Positions 42,683 to 51,006 of a DNA stretch of 64,000 nt are shown here, piece by piece. The stretch's first letter is position 1, and every line of letters begins with the position of its first letter. Position numbers and translations under genes: made by a program. The notes below the pieces were generated by a model. The model was not told where the DNA came from. It made no database searches and saw nothing but the letters and a program-made list of their open reading frames with translations. This stretch comes from Hyphomicrobiales bacterium. Its GTDB lineage: Bacteria > Pseudomonadota > Alphaproteobacteria > Rhizobiales > Rhizobiaceae. The stretch spans positions 214,198-278,197 of the forward strand of contig UBXV01000010.1 of NCBI GenBank assembly GCA_900469625.1, written 5' to 3'.

Positions 42683-43687
42683 TTAGTCTCCTGTTTCCTG
42701 TTGATATTCGAGGTACAGAGAGTTGAGCCTCTGCCTCACGAAATCGGCAAAACCCGGCGCCGTCTTCCTGTTGAAGGACAGCGTCGTTTCGCGGTTTGTT
42801 TCACGAATACGCACCGGGCTGGTATCATCCGGCGCGACCCAGGCTATCACCTGGCTCCTGGCCTTGACTTGGCTCAGGTACGCAAACAGCGTCTCAAACC
42901 GTTGATCGCTCGGCCTTTCCGGAAAATCGGATCGGGCAACGAACGCCTGTGTTCGCACGCGTTCGTCGTCCTCGATGATCAGCTCGGCGAGTTCCGTCCA
43001 CCGTCGCCGACCAATCGAAGGTGCAGCACCGACGGCCTCTATGACATCGACGGGTAGCCGGCGCACGATCGCGATCATCTTCGAGAGTGCCGCCTTGTCG
43101 ACGCCAAGCGACGACATGATGACATCGCGCGAAAAACCTCGATCCTCGAGACGGGTGGCAAAAAGCGATCGCTCGATGAACGACAGGTCGGTCCGGGCAT
43201 TGTTTTCCTGGCCCTGCGAGATCACCAGCTGTTCATCGCTGAGTTCCCGCACGACGGCCCTGACCTTGCTGCCAAGCGCGCGTGTGGCTGCGAGGCGTCG
43301 GTGGCCATAGGCGACCTGATAACGGCCTTGCTCATCCGGATGCGGGCGCACGAGGATCGGGACCTGTTGTCCGTGATCGCGGATCTGCTGCAAAAGGGAT
43401 TGTTCGACATCGGCCTCGATGCCGAGCCGGTCAGCGACGAAGGAGACGTCGACCATGGCCGGATCAAGCTCGATGACGGCCTGGCCCTCCGCAAGCTGGC
43501 GTTCAAGCTCCTGCGCGCGTTCGACCTTTTGCGTTATGGCCGACAGGGAGCGGGTGATGCCGCCAATGGGGGTTGGCGGTCTCTGCCCGGCAGCAAGGCC
43601 GGCAATCTGGCGTCCAGCAAGCGGACGCTCATCCTCGAGGCCGGCCGCGTGGCTGTCTGAAACGCCGATCAGGTTCTTGCGGGCCAT
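42683..43687 (-). CDS. repB: Partition protein RepB (ParB family)
   Basis: This 334-residue ParB homologue binds the parS palindromes. It has the ParB/Srx-type domain with QQVPILVRPHPDEQGRYQVAYGHRRLAATRALG (the GHRR box) and QGQENNARTDLSFIERSLFA (the ENxxR box), both linked to CTP binding in the ParB family. A helix-turn-helix follows (DRGFSRDVIMSSLGVDKAALSKMIAIVRRLP), then a C-terminal dimerisation part. It starts 3 bases after repA. With RepA it segregates the replicon, and it also helps repress the operon. Confidence 0.95.
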   Translation of the reverse strand: MARKNLIGVSDSHAAGLEDERPLAGRQIAGLAAGQRPPTPIGGITRSLSAITQKVERAQELERQLAEGQAVIELDPAMVDVSFVADRLGIEADVEQSLLQQIRDHGQQVPILVRPHPDEQGRYQVAYGHRRLAATRALGSKVRAVVRELSDEQLVISQGQENNARTDLSFIERSLFATRLEDRGFSRDVIMSSLGVDKAALSKMIAIVRRLPVDVIEAVGAAPSIGRRRWTELAELIIEDDERVRTQAFVARSDFPERPSDQRFETLFAYLSQVKARSQVIAWVAPDDTSPVRIRETNRETTLSFNRKTAPGFADFVRQRLNSLYLEYQQETGD

Positions 43688-43690
43688 GGC

Positions 43691-44920
43691 TTACTTCCTC
43701 CCCCACACCTTGCGCAGGAGATCCTCGATCTCGCCGTTGACGAGTGTCAGGGAATCCATCGCGCGGTCGTAGGTGCCGCGGACAAACTGCGAGCGTTCCA
43801 CCTCGTAGAGCGTCTGCTTGGTGACGCCTGCGTCGGAAACGGCCGTCGATTTGACCATGGCATTGTGCAGCATGCGGTTGCCGAAGATGGAGCGCATGAA
43901 CCCCGTCATCTGGCTCTGCGGGCCGTCATTCGGCTCAAACCGAGTGACAAGGTAGCGCATCCAGTCGTAGCTCGTCCGCCCACCTGCATTTTCGACGACG
44001 CGCATCAACTCGCTGGTCATCGAGAGAAACTGCGACATCGACATGACGTCGAGCATCTGCGGGTGCACCGTTATCAGCACCGATGTCGCGGCACACAGCG
44101 CCGACATGGTCAAAAAACCCAGTTGCGGCGGGCAGTCGATGATGACGACGTCGTAAAAACTCTCGATATCGGCGAGAACATCACCGATGCGGGCGAAAAA
44201 CATCGTTTCCGCAGAGCCGCTGCTCATGGCCTTGGGCGTTTCGTGCTCGAATTCCATGAGTTCGAGGTTGCCCGGGATCAAATGCAGATTTGGCAGATGG
44301 GTCGAGCGGACGATTTCGGCGATAGGCCGGGGGCTGTCGTAGCGGATAGCACCGTATATCGTTTCAGCTTCGCCGACATCCAGCTCGGGCTGATGCCCGA
44401 ACAGTGCCGAGAGCGATGCCTGCGGATCGAGATCGATCGCCAGCGTGCGATAGCCCCGCAATGCGAGGTGTTGGGCGAGGTGGGCCGACGTCGTGGTCTT
44501 TGCCGATCCGCCCTTGAAGTTCATGACCGAGATGACCTGCAGTCTCTCGTCGCCGCGACGATGCGGGATGTATTTTCCCGGCTTGCCGCCGTCGTCCAGG
44601 ACGCGGCGAATGCGTTCGATGTCCGAGATCGCATACATCCGTCGGCCGTTTGCCAAGGGGGCAGGGCCGTGCCCCTCCGATGCGATCTGGCGCAGGTAGC
44701 CTTCGGCGATCCCGATGAAGGCGGCTGCCTCTGCGGGGCTGAACAGACGTAGCGTCTTTTGCGCTTGTGGCGGGAAGATTTTCTTCTGATGCTGCTGGAG
44801 CTGACGCGCGAGTTCCATAGCATCGGCAGCCAGGAGCGTTGGCAAATGCTCCTGTACGTCGAGGCCCTGGATCTTCTGTTGCAACATCGCATTCTCCGAA
44901 ATCTGCGCAAAAATTGTCAT
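43691..44920 (-). CDS. repA: Partition ATPase RepA (ParA family)
   Basis: This 409-residue RepA has an N-terminal DNA-binding region (about 70-125: FSPAEAAAFIGIAEGYLRQIASEG then NGRRMYAISDIERIRRVLDD) and a ParA ATPase with the deviant Walker A KGGSAKTTTSAHLAQHLA, the switch aspartate in LAIDLDPQASLSALFG, and VIIDCPPQLGFLTMSALCA. It drives segregation of RepB-parS complexes and autorepresses repABC. Its start codon lies inside a 9-bp inverted repeat, listed separately. Confidence 0.95.
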   Translation of the reverse strand: MTIFAQISENAMLQQKIQGLDVQEHLPTLLAADAMELARQLQQHQKKIFPPQAQKTLRLFSPAEAAAFIGIAEGYLRQIASEGHGPAPLANGRRMYAISDIERIRRVLDDGGKPGKYIPHRRGDERLQVISVMNFKGGSAKTTTSAHLAQHLALRGYRTLAIDLDPQASLSALFGHQPELDVGEAETIYGAIRYDSPRPIAEIVRSTHLPNLHLIPGNLELMEFEHETPKAMSSGSAETMFFARIGDVLADIESFYDVVIIDCPPQLGFLTMSALCAATSVLITVHPQMLDVMSMSQFLSMTSELMRVVENAGGRTSYDWMRYLVTRFEPNDGPQSQMTGFMRSIFGNRMLHNAMVKSTAVSDAGVTKQTLYEVERSQFVRGTYDRAMDSLTLVNGEIEDLLRKVWGRK

Positions 44921-44941
44921 ATCGAGGCAATATGCGCAGAT
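44901..44941 (-). promoter_or_regulatory. Inverted repeat enclosing the repA start codon
   Basis: Perfect 9-bp arms ATCTGCGCA (44901-44909) and TGCGCAGAT (44933-44941) are 23 bases apart, with the repA ATG (44918-44920) in the loop. The upstream arm lies at or near the predicted transcript start. This could be a DNA operator for RepA or an mRNA hairpin around the start codon. Confidence 0.6.
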
Positions 44942-44943
44942 GC

Positions 44944-44973
44944 ACTATGATCCGATTCGGCCTGAATGTACAA
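44944..44973 (-). promoter_or_regulatory. Predicted repABC promoter
   Basis: On the minus strand, -35 TTGTAC (44973-44968) and -10 CATAGT (44949-44944) are separated by 18 bases, 24-53 bases before the repA start. Matches are moderate (four of six at each box). Confidence 0.5.
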
Positions 44974-45036
44974 ATGGATAGCCTGATGGTGCCATCCGTC
45001 GCCCTTACGCGATCGAGGCGGCGCAGGGCGCCGGTC

Positions 45037-45054
45037 AGTTGTCCGCGGACAACT
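45037..45054. promoter_or_regulatory. 18-bp perfect palindrome upstream of repA
   Basis: AGTTGTCCGCGGACAACT is a perfect palindrome, 117 bases before the repA start and 64 upstream of the predicted -35. It is unlike parS. A dimeric regulator, possibly RepA, is the likely reader. The rest of the 44942-45218 gap shows nothing recognised. Confidence 0.55.
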
Positions 45055-45218
45055 CTGTCTGCATCCAAAAGCGTCCATTCGTCATGGCACGATTCGGCAT
45101 AGTAGAGGCGATCTCTTCGCGGACGGCCTGGATGATCTTGGCGCGTTGCGGTCGCAGCGAAGAACCTGTCCGCCACGGCGCAGATAACAAGCTATTAGAA
45201 TATGGATTTAGTCGACTA

Positions 45219-45247
45219 TTGACAGCCCGCCGAATTGTGGCAAGATC
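45219..45247 (+). promoter_or_regulatory. Promoter for the small ORF divergent from repA
   Basis: TTGACA (45219-45224) and an AAGATC -10-like box 17 bases later, about 46 bases before the ATG of the small ORF. Confidence 0.45.
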
Positions 45248-45292
45248 ATGGTGCGATGACGATGGCGTCAGACGGTCTGGAAGGGATGCACC

Positions 45293-45475
45293 ATGTTCTA
45301 CCTCGGCGGGATGACACTTGGCTACCTCGAGCCCCCGGCACCGCGGGGCGTTGCGAAGCCTTCAAAGCCGCGTATCGAACTGGCTGCCCGCGAGACGGAA
45401 GACGACGACCGGGAGCGGGAGCGCGAACAGGAATGGGCTCGCGCCTTTCTGACGCCCTGGCACCTGTTTTATTGA
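45293..45475 (+). CDS. Small ORF divergent from repA, unknown function
   Basis: The 60-codon frame has strongly G/C-biased third positions like the real genes nearby, a GGAAGGGA ribosome site 6-7 bases before the ATG and a plausible promoter. The peptide has a hydrophobic Gly/Tyr/Leu start (MFYLGGMTLGYL), a proline-rich turn, a very charged middle (ARETEDDDREREREQEW) and an aromatic end (FLTPWHLFY). No family is recognised. It lies between the repA control region and parS site 5. Confidence 0.5.
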   Translation: MFYLGGMTLGYLEPPAPRGVAKPSKPRIELAARETEDDDREREREQEWARAFLTPWHLFY

Positions 45476-45915
45476 TCGGGTGCTTGCCGTTCGGAAATTT
45501 GGGTTGAATATCCGAGCGCCGGAGACGATGGCGCCGCTCGCACAGGCCAGTACCGCTGACCGTCGTTGACAGCTGTCAACCGGAATGGCGGTTCCCCTCT
45601 CGCACGACAGGCCAAGAGGGAGGTTGGCGGCCACGCGCCGCCGGTGGTAGCCACTTTTCCAAATTATCTCATGTATAACAATTGCTTGCGTCGTGTTGCG
45701 CTGGGCCGCCCGGTCTGGGCAAGGCGAGCAACGCGGCGCCATCGCCAGCCGGCGTTCGTCGATGCACCGGTGGAAAAGCAGGAAAGGGCGAGGGGAGGGC
45801 TGTCGCGGCGCTTCGAAATCGTTAAGCTTGCCTGCTGAAGCAAGCCATCGAGGGTGCCAACATTCCGAGCGACCAGCCAACCGACGACGCGGGCAACCAG
45901 CCGCAGTCGCTTTCG
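45476..45915. other. Gap with parS site 5 and the HutC-gene leader
   Basis: About 440 bases without a credible gene. It contains parS site 5 (45565-45580) and, around 45661-45685, an AT-rich stretch (CATGTATAACAATTG) that could be promoter or operator for the following repressor gene. Nothing else was seen. Confidence 0.55.
45565..45580. other. parS: parS site 5
   Basis: Identical palindrome GTTGACAGCTGTCAAC, the only copy upstream of repA, 645 bases from its start codon. Confidence 0.9.
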
Positions 45916-46617
45916 TTGCACCAGAGAATTCTTGGCGAGGTCGAAGGTCATATCCTGTCTGGCGCCTGGCCGCCTGGCCATCGCATCCCGTTCGAACATG
46001 AGCTGACCGAACAATACGCCTGCTCGCGCATGACGGTGAACAAGGCCCTGACCGAACTGGTCAAGCGCGGTCTCATCGAGCGGCGCCGCAAGTCCGGCAG
46101 CTATGTCACCTTCCCCCATGTGCAGTCTGCCGTGATGGAAATCCACGATGTCAAACTAGAGGTCCAGTCTCTCGGACTGGACTATAGTTTCCAGGTGGAT
46201 GAACGCAGCATCCGCAAGGCCGAGGCGAAGGATGCCGGGCGGCTCGACCTGCCATCGACTGCAAGATTGCTGGAGGTCAGCTGTCGACATTTCGCCGGCG
46301 GCCGGCCTTTCTGCTACGAGGAAAGGCTTATCAGCCTGGCGGCGGTTCCCGAGGCGGAGACCGAGCTTTTCGAAACATCCGCGCCAGGCTCCTGGCTCCT
46401 GGGGAAGGTGCCGTGGAGTACGGCCGAACATCGCATTCGGGCGGTGGCCGCAGGGCGCAACGCGGCCCAGGCGCTCGACATCTCCACGGGGGCGGCGTGT
46501 CTCGTGATCGAGCGACGCACCTGGAGCGGTCGCGCGTCGGTGACCCATGTGCGGTTGACCTATCCCGGCGATCGTCATGAGCTGGTGGCGCAATTCGCGC
46601 CGAGCCCGCTCGGCTAG
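45916..46617 (+). CDS. HutC-like GntR family repressor
   Basis: The 233-residue protein has a GntR winged helix (LHQRILGEVEGHILSGAWPPGHRIPFEHELTEQYACSRMTVNKALTELV) and a UTRA effector domain. LLGKVPWSTAEHRIRA is typical of histidine-utilisation repressors, which respond to urocanate. No hut genes occur within the window, so the target may lie elsewhere. TTG 45916 has no clear ribosome site. The frame stays open to about 45826, so the true start may be an upstream CTG. Confidence 0.82.
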   Translation: MHQRILGEVEGHILSGAWPPGHRIPFEHELTEQYACSRMTVNKALTELVKRGLIERRRKSGSYVTFPHVQSAVMEIHDVKLEVQSLGLDYSFQVDERSIRKAEAKDAGRLDLPSTARLLEVSCRHFAGGRPFCYEERLISLAAVPEAETELFETSAPGSWLLGKVPWSTAEHRIRAVAAGRNAAQALDISTGAACLVIERRTWSGRASVTHVRLTYPGDRHELVAQFAPSPLG

Positions 46618-46673
46618 ATGCAATCGAGCCACGCGCCCCTGCCGGCCGGGTCGGGCAATGCAAGGGTGGGGAG

Positions 46674-47312
46674 ATGGAAAAGATGATGCTTTTTGATGGC
46701 CCGCAGACTGCGCCCCTGACGATCTTGCTGGCCCATGGCGCTGGCGCGCCGATGGATTCGGCATCGATGACCGCATCGGCCGAGGCGCTGGCCGCTGTCG
46801 GTTTCCGCATCGCCCGGTTCGAATTCTCCTACATGGCAGCACGCCGCAGCGGCAGTCGCAAGCCTCCGCCGCGAGCCGAAACCCTCAATCCGGAGTTCAA
46901 GGCTCAGGTGGCGACGCTTGCTGCAGCCGGTCCGCTGGTGATTGGCGGTAAATCGATGGGCGGCCGGGTGGCGAGCATGATTGCCGATGAGCTTCATGCC
47001 GAAGGCAAGGTCGCCGGCCTGTTGTGTCTCGGCTATCCCTTCCATCCGCCGGCAAAACCAGAGCAGCTGCGTACACAGCATCTGGAAGGGCTGAAAACGC
47101 CGACGCTGATCTGCCAGGGCACGCGTGACGAATTCGGCACCCGTGAAGAGGTGTCAGGATACCGCCTATCCAGCGCGATCGAGATCCTCTGGCTCGAGGA
47201 TGGCGATCATGATCTCAAGCCACGCAAGACGATTTCGGGCTTTTCAGCTGCCGATCATCTGAAAACGATGGCCGACACGGTCGGGCGCTGGGCGCGCGAG
47301 CGTTTGGCGTAG
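46674..47312 (+). CDS. Alpha/beta hydrolase (KANL3/Tex30-like)
   Basis: This 212-residue cytoplasmic hydrolase has a strand LTILLAHGAGAPMDS, the nucleophile elbow GGKSMGGRVAS, acid residue in ICQGTRDEFG, and catalytic His in LEDGDHDLKP. The SMGGR elbow and ending DHDLKP are typical of the small dienelactone-hydrolase-like KANL3/Tex30 group. ATG 46674 with GGGGAG upstream. It follows the HutC-like gene by 56 bases in the same direction. Substrate unknown. Confidence 0.85.
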   Translation: MEKMMLFDGPQTAPLTILLAHGAGAPMDSASMTASAEALAAVGFRIARFEFSYMAARRSGSRKPPPRAETLNPEFKAQVATLAAAGPLVIGGKSMGGRVASMIADELHAEGKVAGLLCLGYPFHPPAKPEQLRTQHLEGLKTPTLICQGTRDEFGTREEVSGYRLSSAIEILWLEDGDHDLKPRKTISGFSAADHLKTMADTVGRWARERLA

Positions 47313-47363
47313 GATGCCTGGCGTCTCCAGGCTTCGCAACCGGCGGGTGCGATGTCGGTCGGA

Positions 47364-48605
47364 TCACTCCGCCGCCTGAGCGGTGCCCGACGAGAATGCG
47401 AAGACGTCGATCGGCTCGTCGAGGCCCTTGACCGGAAAAGCGCCGAGATGCTCCATGTCGCGCGTACGGCCGGCGAGTTCAACGAAGGCCCGCGACAGGA
47501 GCACCGGACGCTTGGCCAGCTTCGTCAGGTTTTCCAGCCGCGATGCGATATTGACGGCAGGTCCGATCACCGTGAAATCGAGCCGGCGGCGCGAACCGAT
47601 GTTGCCGTACATGACATCACCGACGTTGACGCCGATACCGTAGCCGAGCGCTTCGCGGCCTCTTGCCAGGTTTTCCTCATTCAGCCTGGCGAGTGCCGCT
47701 TCCGCTTCGCCTATGGCCTGCAACAGGTTTTCGCAGGCCTGGGCATTGCTGAGCGGGAAGATCGCCAGCAGGCCATCGCCCATGAATTTCAGGATCTCGC
47801 CGCCATGTCGTTCGATCGGCTCCGACATGGCGTCGAAATAGCCGTTGAGAAGCTCGATCACGTCGTCGCGGGGCCACAGGTCCGAAAGCCTGGTGAAATC
47901 ACGCAGGTCGCAGATCAGGATCGCGGCGCTGACCGTCACGCCGCTTCCGCGCGTCGTTGCACCGGCGAGGATCTGTTCGCTGGCGTGTGGTCCGACATAG
48001 GTTTCAAGAAGCGTGCGCGCCATCCGGTTCTTTAGCCGGATTTCGCTGACGAGCGCGAGAACGGGCAAGAGGCCGGTGAGATACGCGAGATGATCGTCCG
48101 TAAAGCCGCCCTTGCGATCGCTGGCGAAGGTGATCACGTGGCGCTTGCCGAGCGTGTGTTCGAGCGGCAGGGCGACATAGTCGGTAAATCCTTCGGCGCG
48201 CAGCTCGTCATAGAGTGAATTCGCCACCTCGTCTTCGACTGCCACCTCGAGGTTCTTGCGAACCTGGCTGGCGCCATTGTTGATGGCATAGAGCGGGCTG
48301 TTGAGATACACGGTCGTGTCTTCGACGCCGTAGTCGTACATGCGGATATCGGCCTCCGGCAGGCCCTTGCGCCACAGAATGCGGGCGCCGAGCCATTGCG
48401 GGTGGTGGATCCGGAAATGCAGCGTGGCACGCGCGAGCGGCAGGCCGGCGTCGACCAGGCGCTCGCACAGATCGACGAAGATGTTGTCGATGAAGCGCTG
48501 GTCCCGGGTCTCGGTGACCAGCCAGTCGAGAACGCCCTTGCCGCCGATGGGCTTGTCGCCGCTTTCGTCCAGCACTCCGGCCTTCGCCTCGGATGAAGTC
48601 TGCAT
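47364..48605 (-). CDS. Class III adenylate/guanylate cyclase
   Basis: The 413-residue protein has an N-terminal sensory part of about 190 residues (WLVTETRDQRFIDNIFVDLCERLVDAG, then YVALPLEHTLGKRHVITFASDR, GAF-like) and a C-terminal cyclase homology domain. Metal-binding aspartates lie in ILICDLRDFTRLSD, with the conserved EILKFMGDGLLAIF and RLDFTVIGPAVNIASRLE. The lysine in EILK and the aspartate in LDFT favour adenylate cyclase. A GGAG site precedes ATG 48605. Soluble cyclases of this type are numerous in rhizobia. Confidence 0.88.
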   Translation of the reverse strand: MQTSSEAKAGVLDESGDKPIGGKGVLDWLVTETRDQRFIDNIFVDLCERLVDAGLPLARATLHFRIHHPQWLGARILWRKGLPEADIRMYDYGVEDTTVYLNSPLYAINNGASQVRKNLEVAVEDEVANSLYDELRAEGFTDYVALPLEHTLGKRHVITFASDRKGGFTDDHLAYLTGLLPVLALVSEIRLKNRMARTLLETYVGPHASEQILAGATTRGSGVTVSAAILICDLRDFTRLSDLWPRDDVIELLNGYFDAMSEPIERHGGEILKFMGDGLLAIFPLSNAQACENLLQAIGEAEAALARLNEENLARGREALGYGIGVNVGDVMYGNIGSRRRLDFTVIGPAVNIASRLENLTKLAKRPVLLSRAFVELAGRTRDMEHLGAFPVKGLDEPIDVFAFSSGTAQAAE

Positions 48606-48779
48606 TGCAATTTCTCCACACTGGTCTGCCGGCCATGGCCGCCTCGAGGTGCACAGTTCGCTTGCCTGGAAACGCCGAGACATATGTGGACCATCGCCCG
48701 ACCGTTGATAAGGGCCAAGGCGAAAAGTGATCTGAAAAAGCACGCGGCCGTCGGCGCTCGTCGCGCCGTTCGATTCAGG

Positions 48780-50249
48780 TCAGGCGCTGGCCGCCGACGG
48801 CGCTGCCGTTTGCGCGACGCCGACGACCGGCAACTGCAGCCTTATGCGAGCGCCGACCCACGCACCATAGAGGATATCGACCCGACCGGCGTGCAACCGG
48901 GCGATTTCTCGGGCGAGATTAAGCCCCAGGCCGGCACCGCTCGACCGGGGGCGCAGGCGATAGAAGGGTTCGAACACGCGGTCGCGCTCGGCTTCGGGAA
49001 TACCCGGACCTTCGTCGTGAATTTCGATGCCGCCGTCGGCATCGACCAGCACGGTGATCGTTCCGCGATTGCCGCCATGCTCGACGGCGTTGCGCAAGAG
49101 ATTGGCGACTGCCTGCTCGATCTGCTGGGCCTGGACCAAGACCGGCACCGGACGTGTCGTCCTGGCTTCGAAATCCAGTTCGTAACCGGCCTCGAACGCC
49201 AGCGGCGCAAAATCGGCGGCAATCGTCCTGGCCAGCGCCGCGAGGTCGACCGTCTCGCGGCTGCCGCTGCCATGTTCCAGCACCTGGCGGTCCAGAAGCT
49301 GCTGGGCCAGGTGCGACAACCGTTCGATGTCCTTGCGCAGCGACGCACTCTGCGGATCTTCCTGCAAGAGTTCGGCCCGGGTGCGCAGGATGGCGATCGG
49401 TGTGCGCAACTCATGGGCGGCATCTGTCAGGAACCGATTGCGCTGGTCATAGCCCTCGTCGAGGCGGGAGAGTGCGTTGTTGAAGGCATGTACCATCGGC
49501 GCGATTTCCGTTGGAACCCGGGCCGTCTCCAGTTGCACCGCGCGATTGTCGATATCGATCCGCCCGGCCTGGTCGGCCGTGGAGATGAGACCGGCGAGCG
49601 AACGGCGCACCACGGCCGGCGTGGTGACGAGCGTGGCAACGCCCATGACCAGTATGATCGGCAGCAACAAGCCAAGGATCAGCAGCGCCAGAACCGGCAG
49701 CACGCGCAGCCAGTCGGGATTGCCATTAGCGTCCTTCGCCGTGTCGACATTGACGCTGATTTCCACTTCGAGCCCGTCATTCTCGTCGCGCGAGGCGATC
49801 GATGAGGCAAGGATCTGGACGCGGCCGGCATCCGTATCGACATTGGCAAAAGCGGCCTCCGGCCGTCTGTCGCCTTGATCGAACCGCAGCGTGGCGCGGC
49901 CGATATTCGTCATGAGCACACCGCCGGCAGCCGCGTAGGCAGGGGGAACGCTGCCTTGCCGGACTATATGGCCTGCGCCGTCTCGGATCACGAACCAAAG
50001 GCTGGGAAAATCGTCACGGAATGCGCGAAGCTCTTCGGTATCGCGAACATAGAGGCCGCCGCCATCGTCGCGTGCCACGGCTTCGGACAGGTGTTTGATC
50101 GCGGCCTCGTTGTCGATGATCAGCCGCGGCTGAGCGATCGTCAGGATCGCGATCAGCAGCGCGATGAAGGCGACGAAGGTCGCCGCCTGCAGCAGGATGA
50201 GGCGCCGCACCAGAACCCATTGAAGCGAGCGCGGGCGAGGATCTTTCAT
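48780..50249 (-). CDS. Sensor histidine kinase of an OmpR-type two-component system
   Basis: This 489-residue inner-membrane kinase has a first helix at about 13-38, a periplasmic domain at about 40-180, a second helix at about 182-210, and a HAMP region. HisKA follows with DAAHELRTPIAILRTRAELL (His279), then the ATPase with NLLRNAVEHGG, IHDEGPGIPEAE and GAGLGLNLAREI. Its start overlaps the response-regulator stop as ATGA, so the two are co-translated. The signal is unknown. Confidence 0.92.
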   Translation of the reverse strand: MKDPRPRSLQWVLVRRLILLQAATFVAFIALLIAILTIAQPRLIIDNEAAIKHLSEAVARDDGGGLYVRDTEELRAFRDDFPSLWFVIRDGAGHIVRQGSVPPAYAAAGGVLMTNIGRATLRFDQGDRRPEAAFANVDTDAGRVQILASSIASRDENDGLEVEISVNVDTAKDANGNPDWLRVLPVLALLILGLLLPIILVMGVATLVTTPAVVRRSLAGLISTADQAGRIDIDNRAVQLETARVPTEIAPMVHAFNNALSRLDEGYDQRNRFLTDAAHELRTPIAILRTRAELLQEDPQSASLRKDIERLSHLAQQLLDRQVLEHGSGSRETVDLAALARTIAADFAPLAFEAGYELDFEARTTRPVPVLVQAQQIEQAVANLLRNAVEHGGNRGTITVLVDADGGIEIHDEGPGIPEAERDRVFEPFYRLRPRSSGAGLGLNLAREIARLHAGRVDILYGAWVGARIRLQLPVVGVAQTAAPSAASA

Positions 50250-50920
50250 GCCGTGGCGCGCAGGAGATAGCCGAGGTTGCGGATCGCCCGGATCTCGACG
50301 CCGGCTGCGACCTCCTCGAGCTTGCGCCTCAATCGCGAAAGATGCGAATCGAGCGCATTGGAATCGATCTCGTCCTCCATGGCATAGACGGAATCTTCGA
50401 GCGTCGCGCGCAAGACGGTGCGGCCGGGCCGGCGCATCAGCGCCTCCAGCGCCAGCCGCTCGCGGCGCAGCAGGTCGAGCGGCTTGTCGTCGACGACGGC
50501 CTCGCGATGGCGAAAGTCGTAGGTCAGACGACCGACCATGATCTGGTCCGACTTCAGCGTGACGGGACGGCGGGCGAGGGCCCGCAGCCGCGCCATCAAT
50601 TCCTCTACCGCAAAGGGCTTCGCCAGATAATCGTCGGCGCCCCCATCGAGGCCGGCGACACGGTCGTTGATGGCCCCGAGCGCAGTCAGCATCATGATCG
50701 GCGCCTCGACGCGCAATGCCCGCAGCTTCGGAATGAGGCTCAGGCCCTCGCCGTCGGGAAGGCGGCGATCGAGCACGATCACGTCATAGGACCAGAGCTC
50801 GACCACGGCCTCGGCATCGGCGAGCGTCGAGACATGATCGACGATCACCTGCCGACGTTCGAGCGCCGTCTTCAGCGCAGACGCCATCTCGGGCTCGTCT
50901 TCCAGCAGCAGGATGCGCAT
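50246..50920 (-). CDS. OmpR family response regulator
   Basis: The 224-residue regulator has a receiver domain with acidic pocket Glu8/Asp9, phospho-acceptor Asp51 (VIVLDRRLPDG), Thr79 and Lys101 (DYLAKPF). A winged-helix domain spans about 130-222 (LLRRERLALEALMRRPGRTVLRATLEDSVY, then LDSHLSRLRRKLEE and IRAIRNLGYLL). It precedes and overlaps the kinase gene. Confidence 0.93.
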   Translation of the reverse strand: MRILLLEDEPEMASALKTALERRQVIVDHVSTLADAEAVVELWSYDVIVLDRRLPDGEGLSLIPKLRALRVEAPIMMLTALGAINDRVAGLDGGADDYLAKPFAVEELMARLRALARRPVTLKSDQIMVGRLTYDFRHREAVVDDKPLDLLRRERLALEALMRRPGRTVLRATLEDSVYAMEDEIDSNALDSHLSRLRRKLEEVAAGVEIRAIRNLGYLLRATA

Positions 50921-51006
50921 GCCGATCTCTCCTGGGTGCGGCTACGAAAGCCCCGTAGCCTGGTGTCAACTGCATCAGTTCTCAAATCGCGTCCGCGTTG
51001 TGGCGC

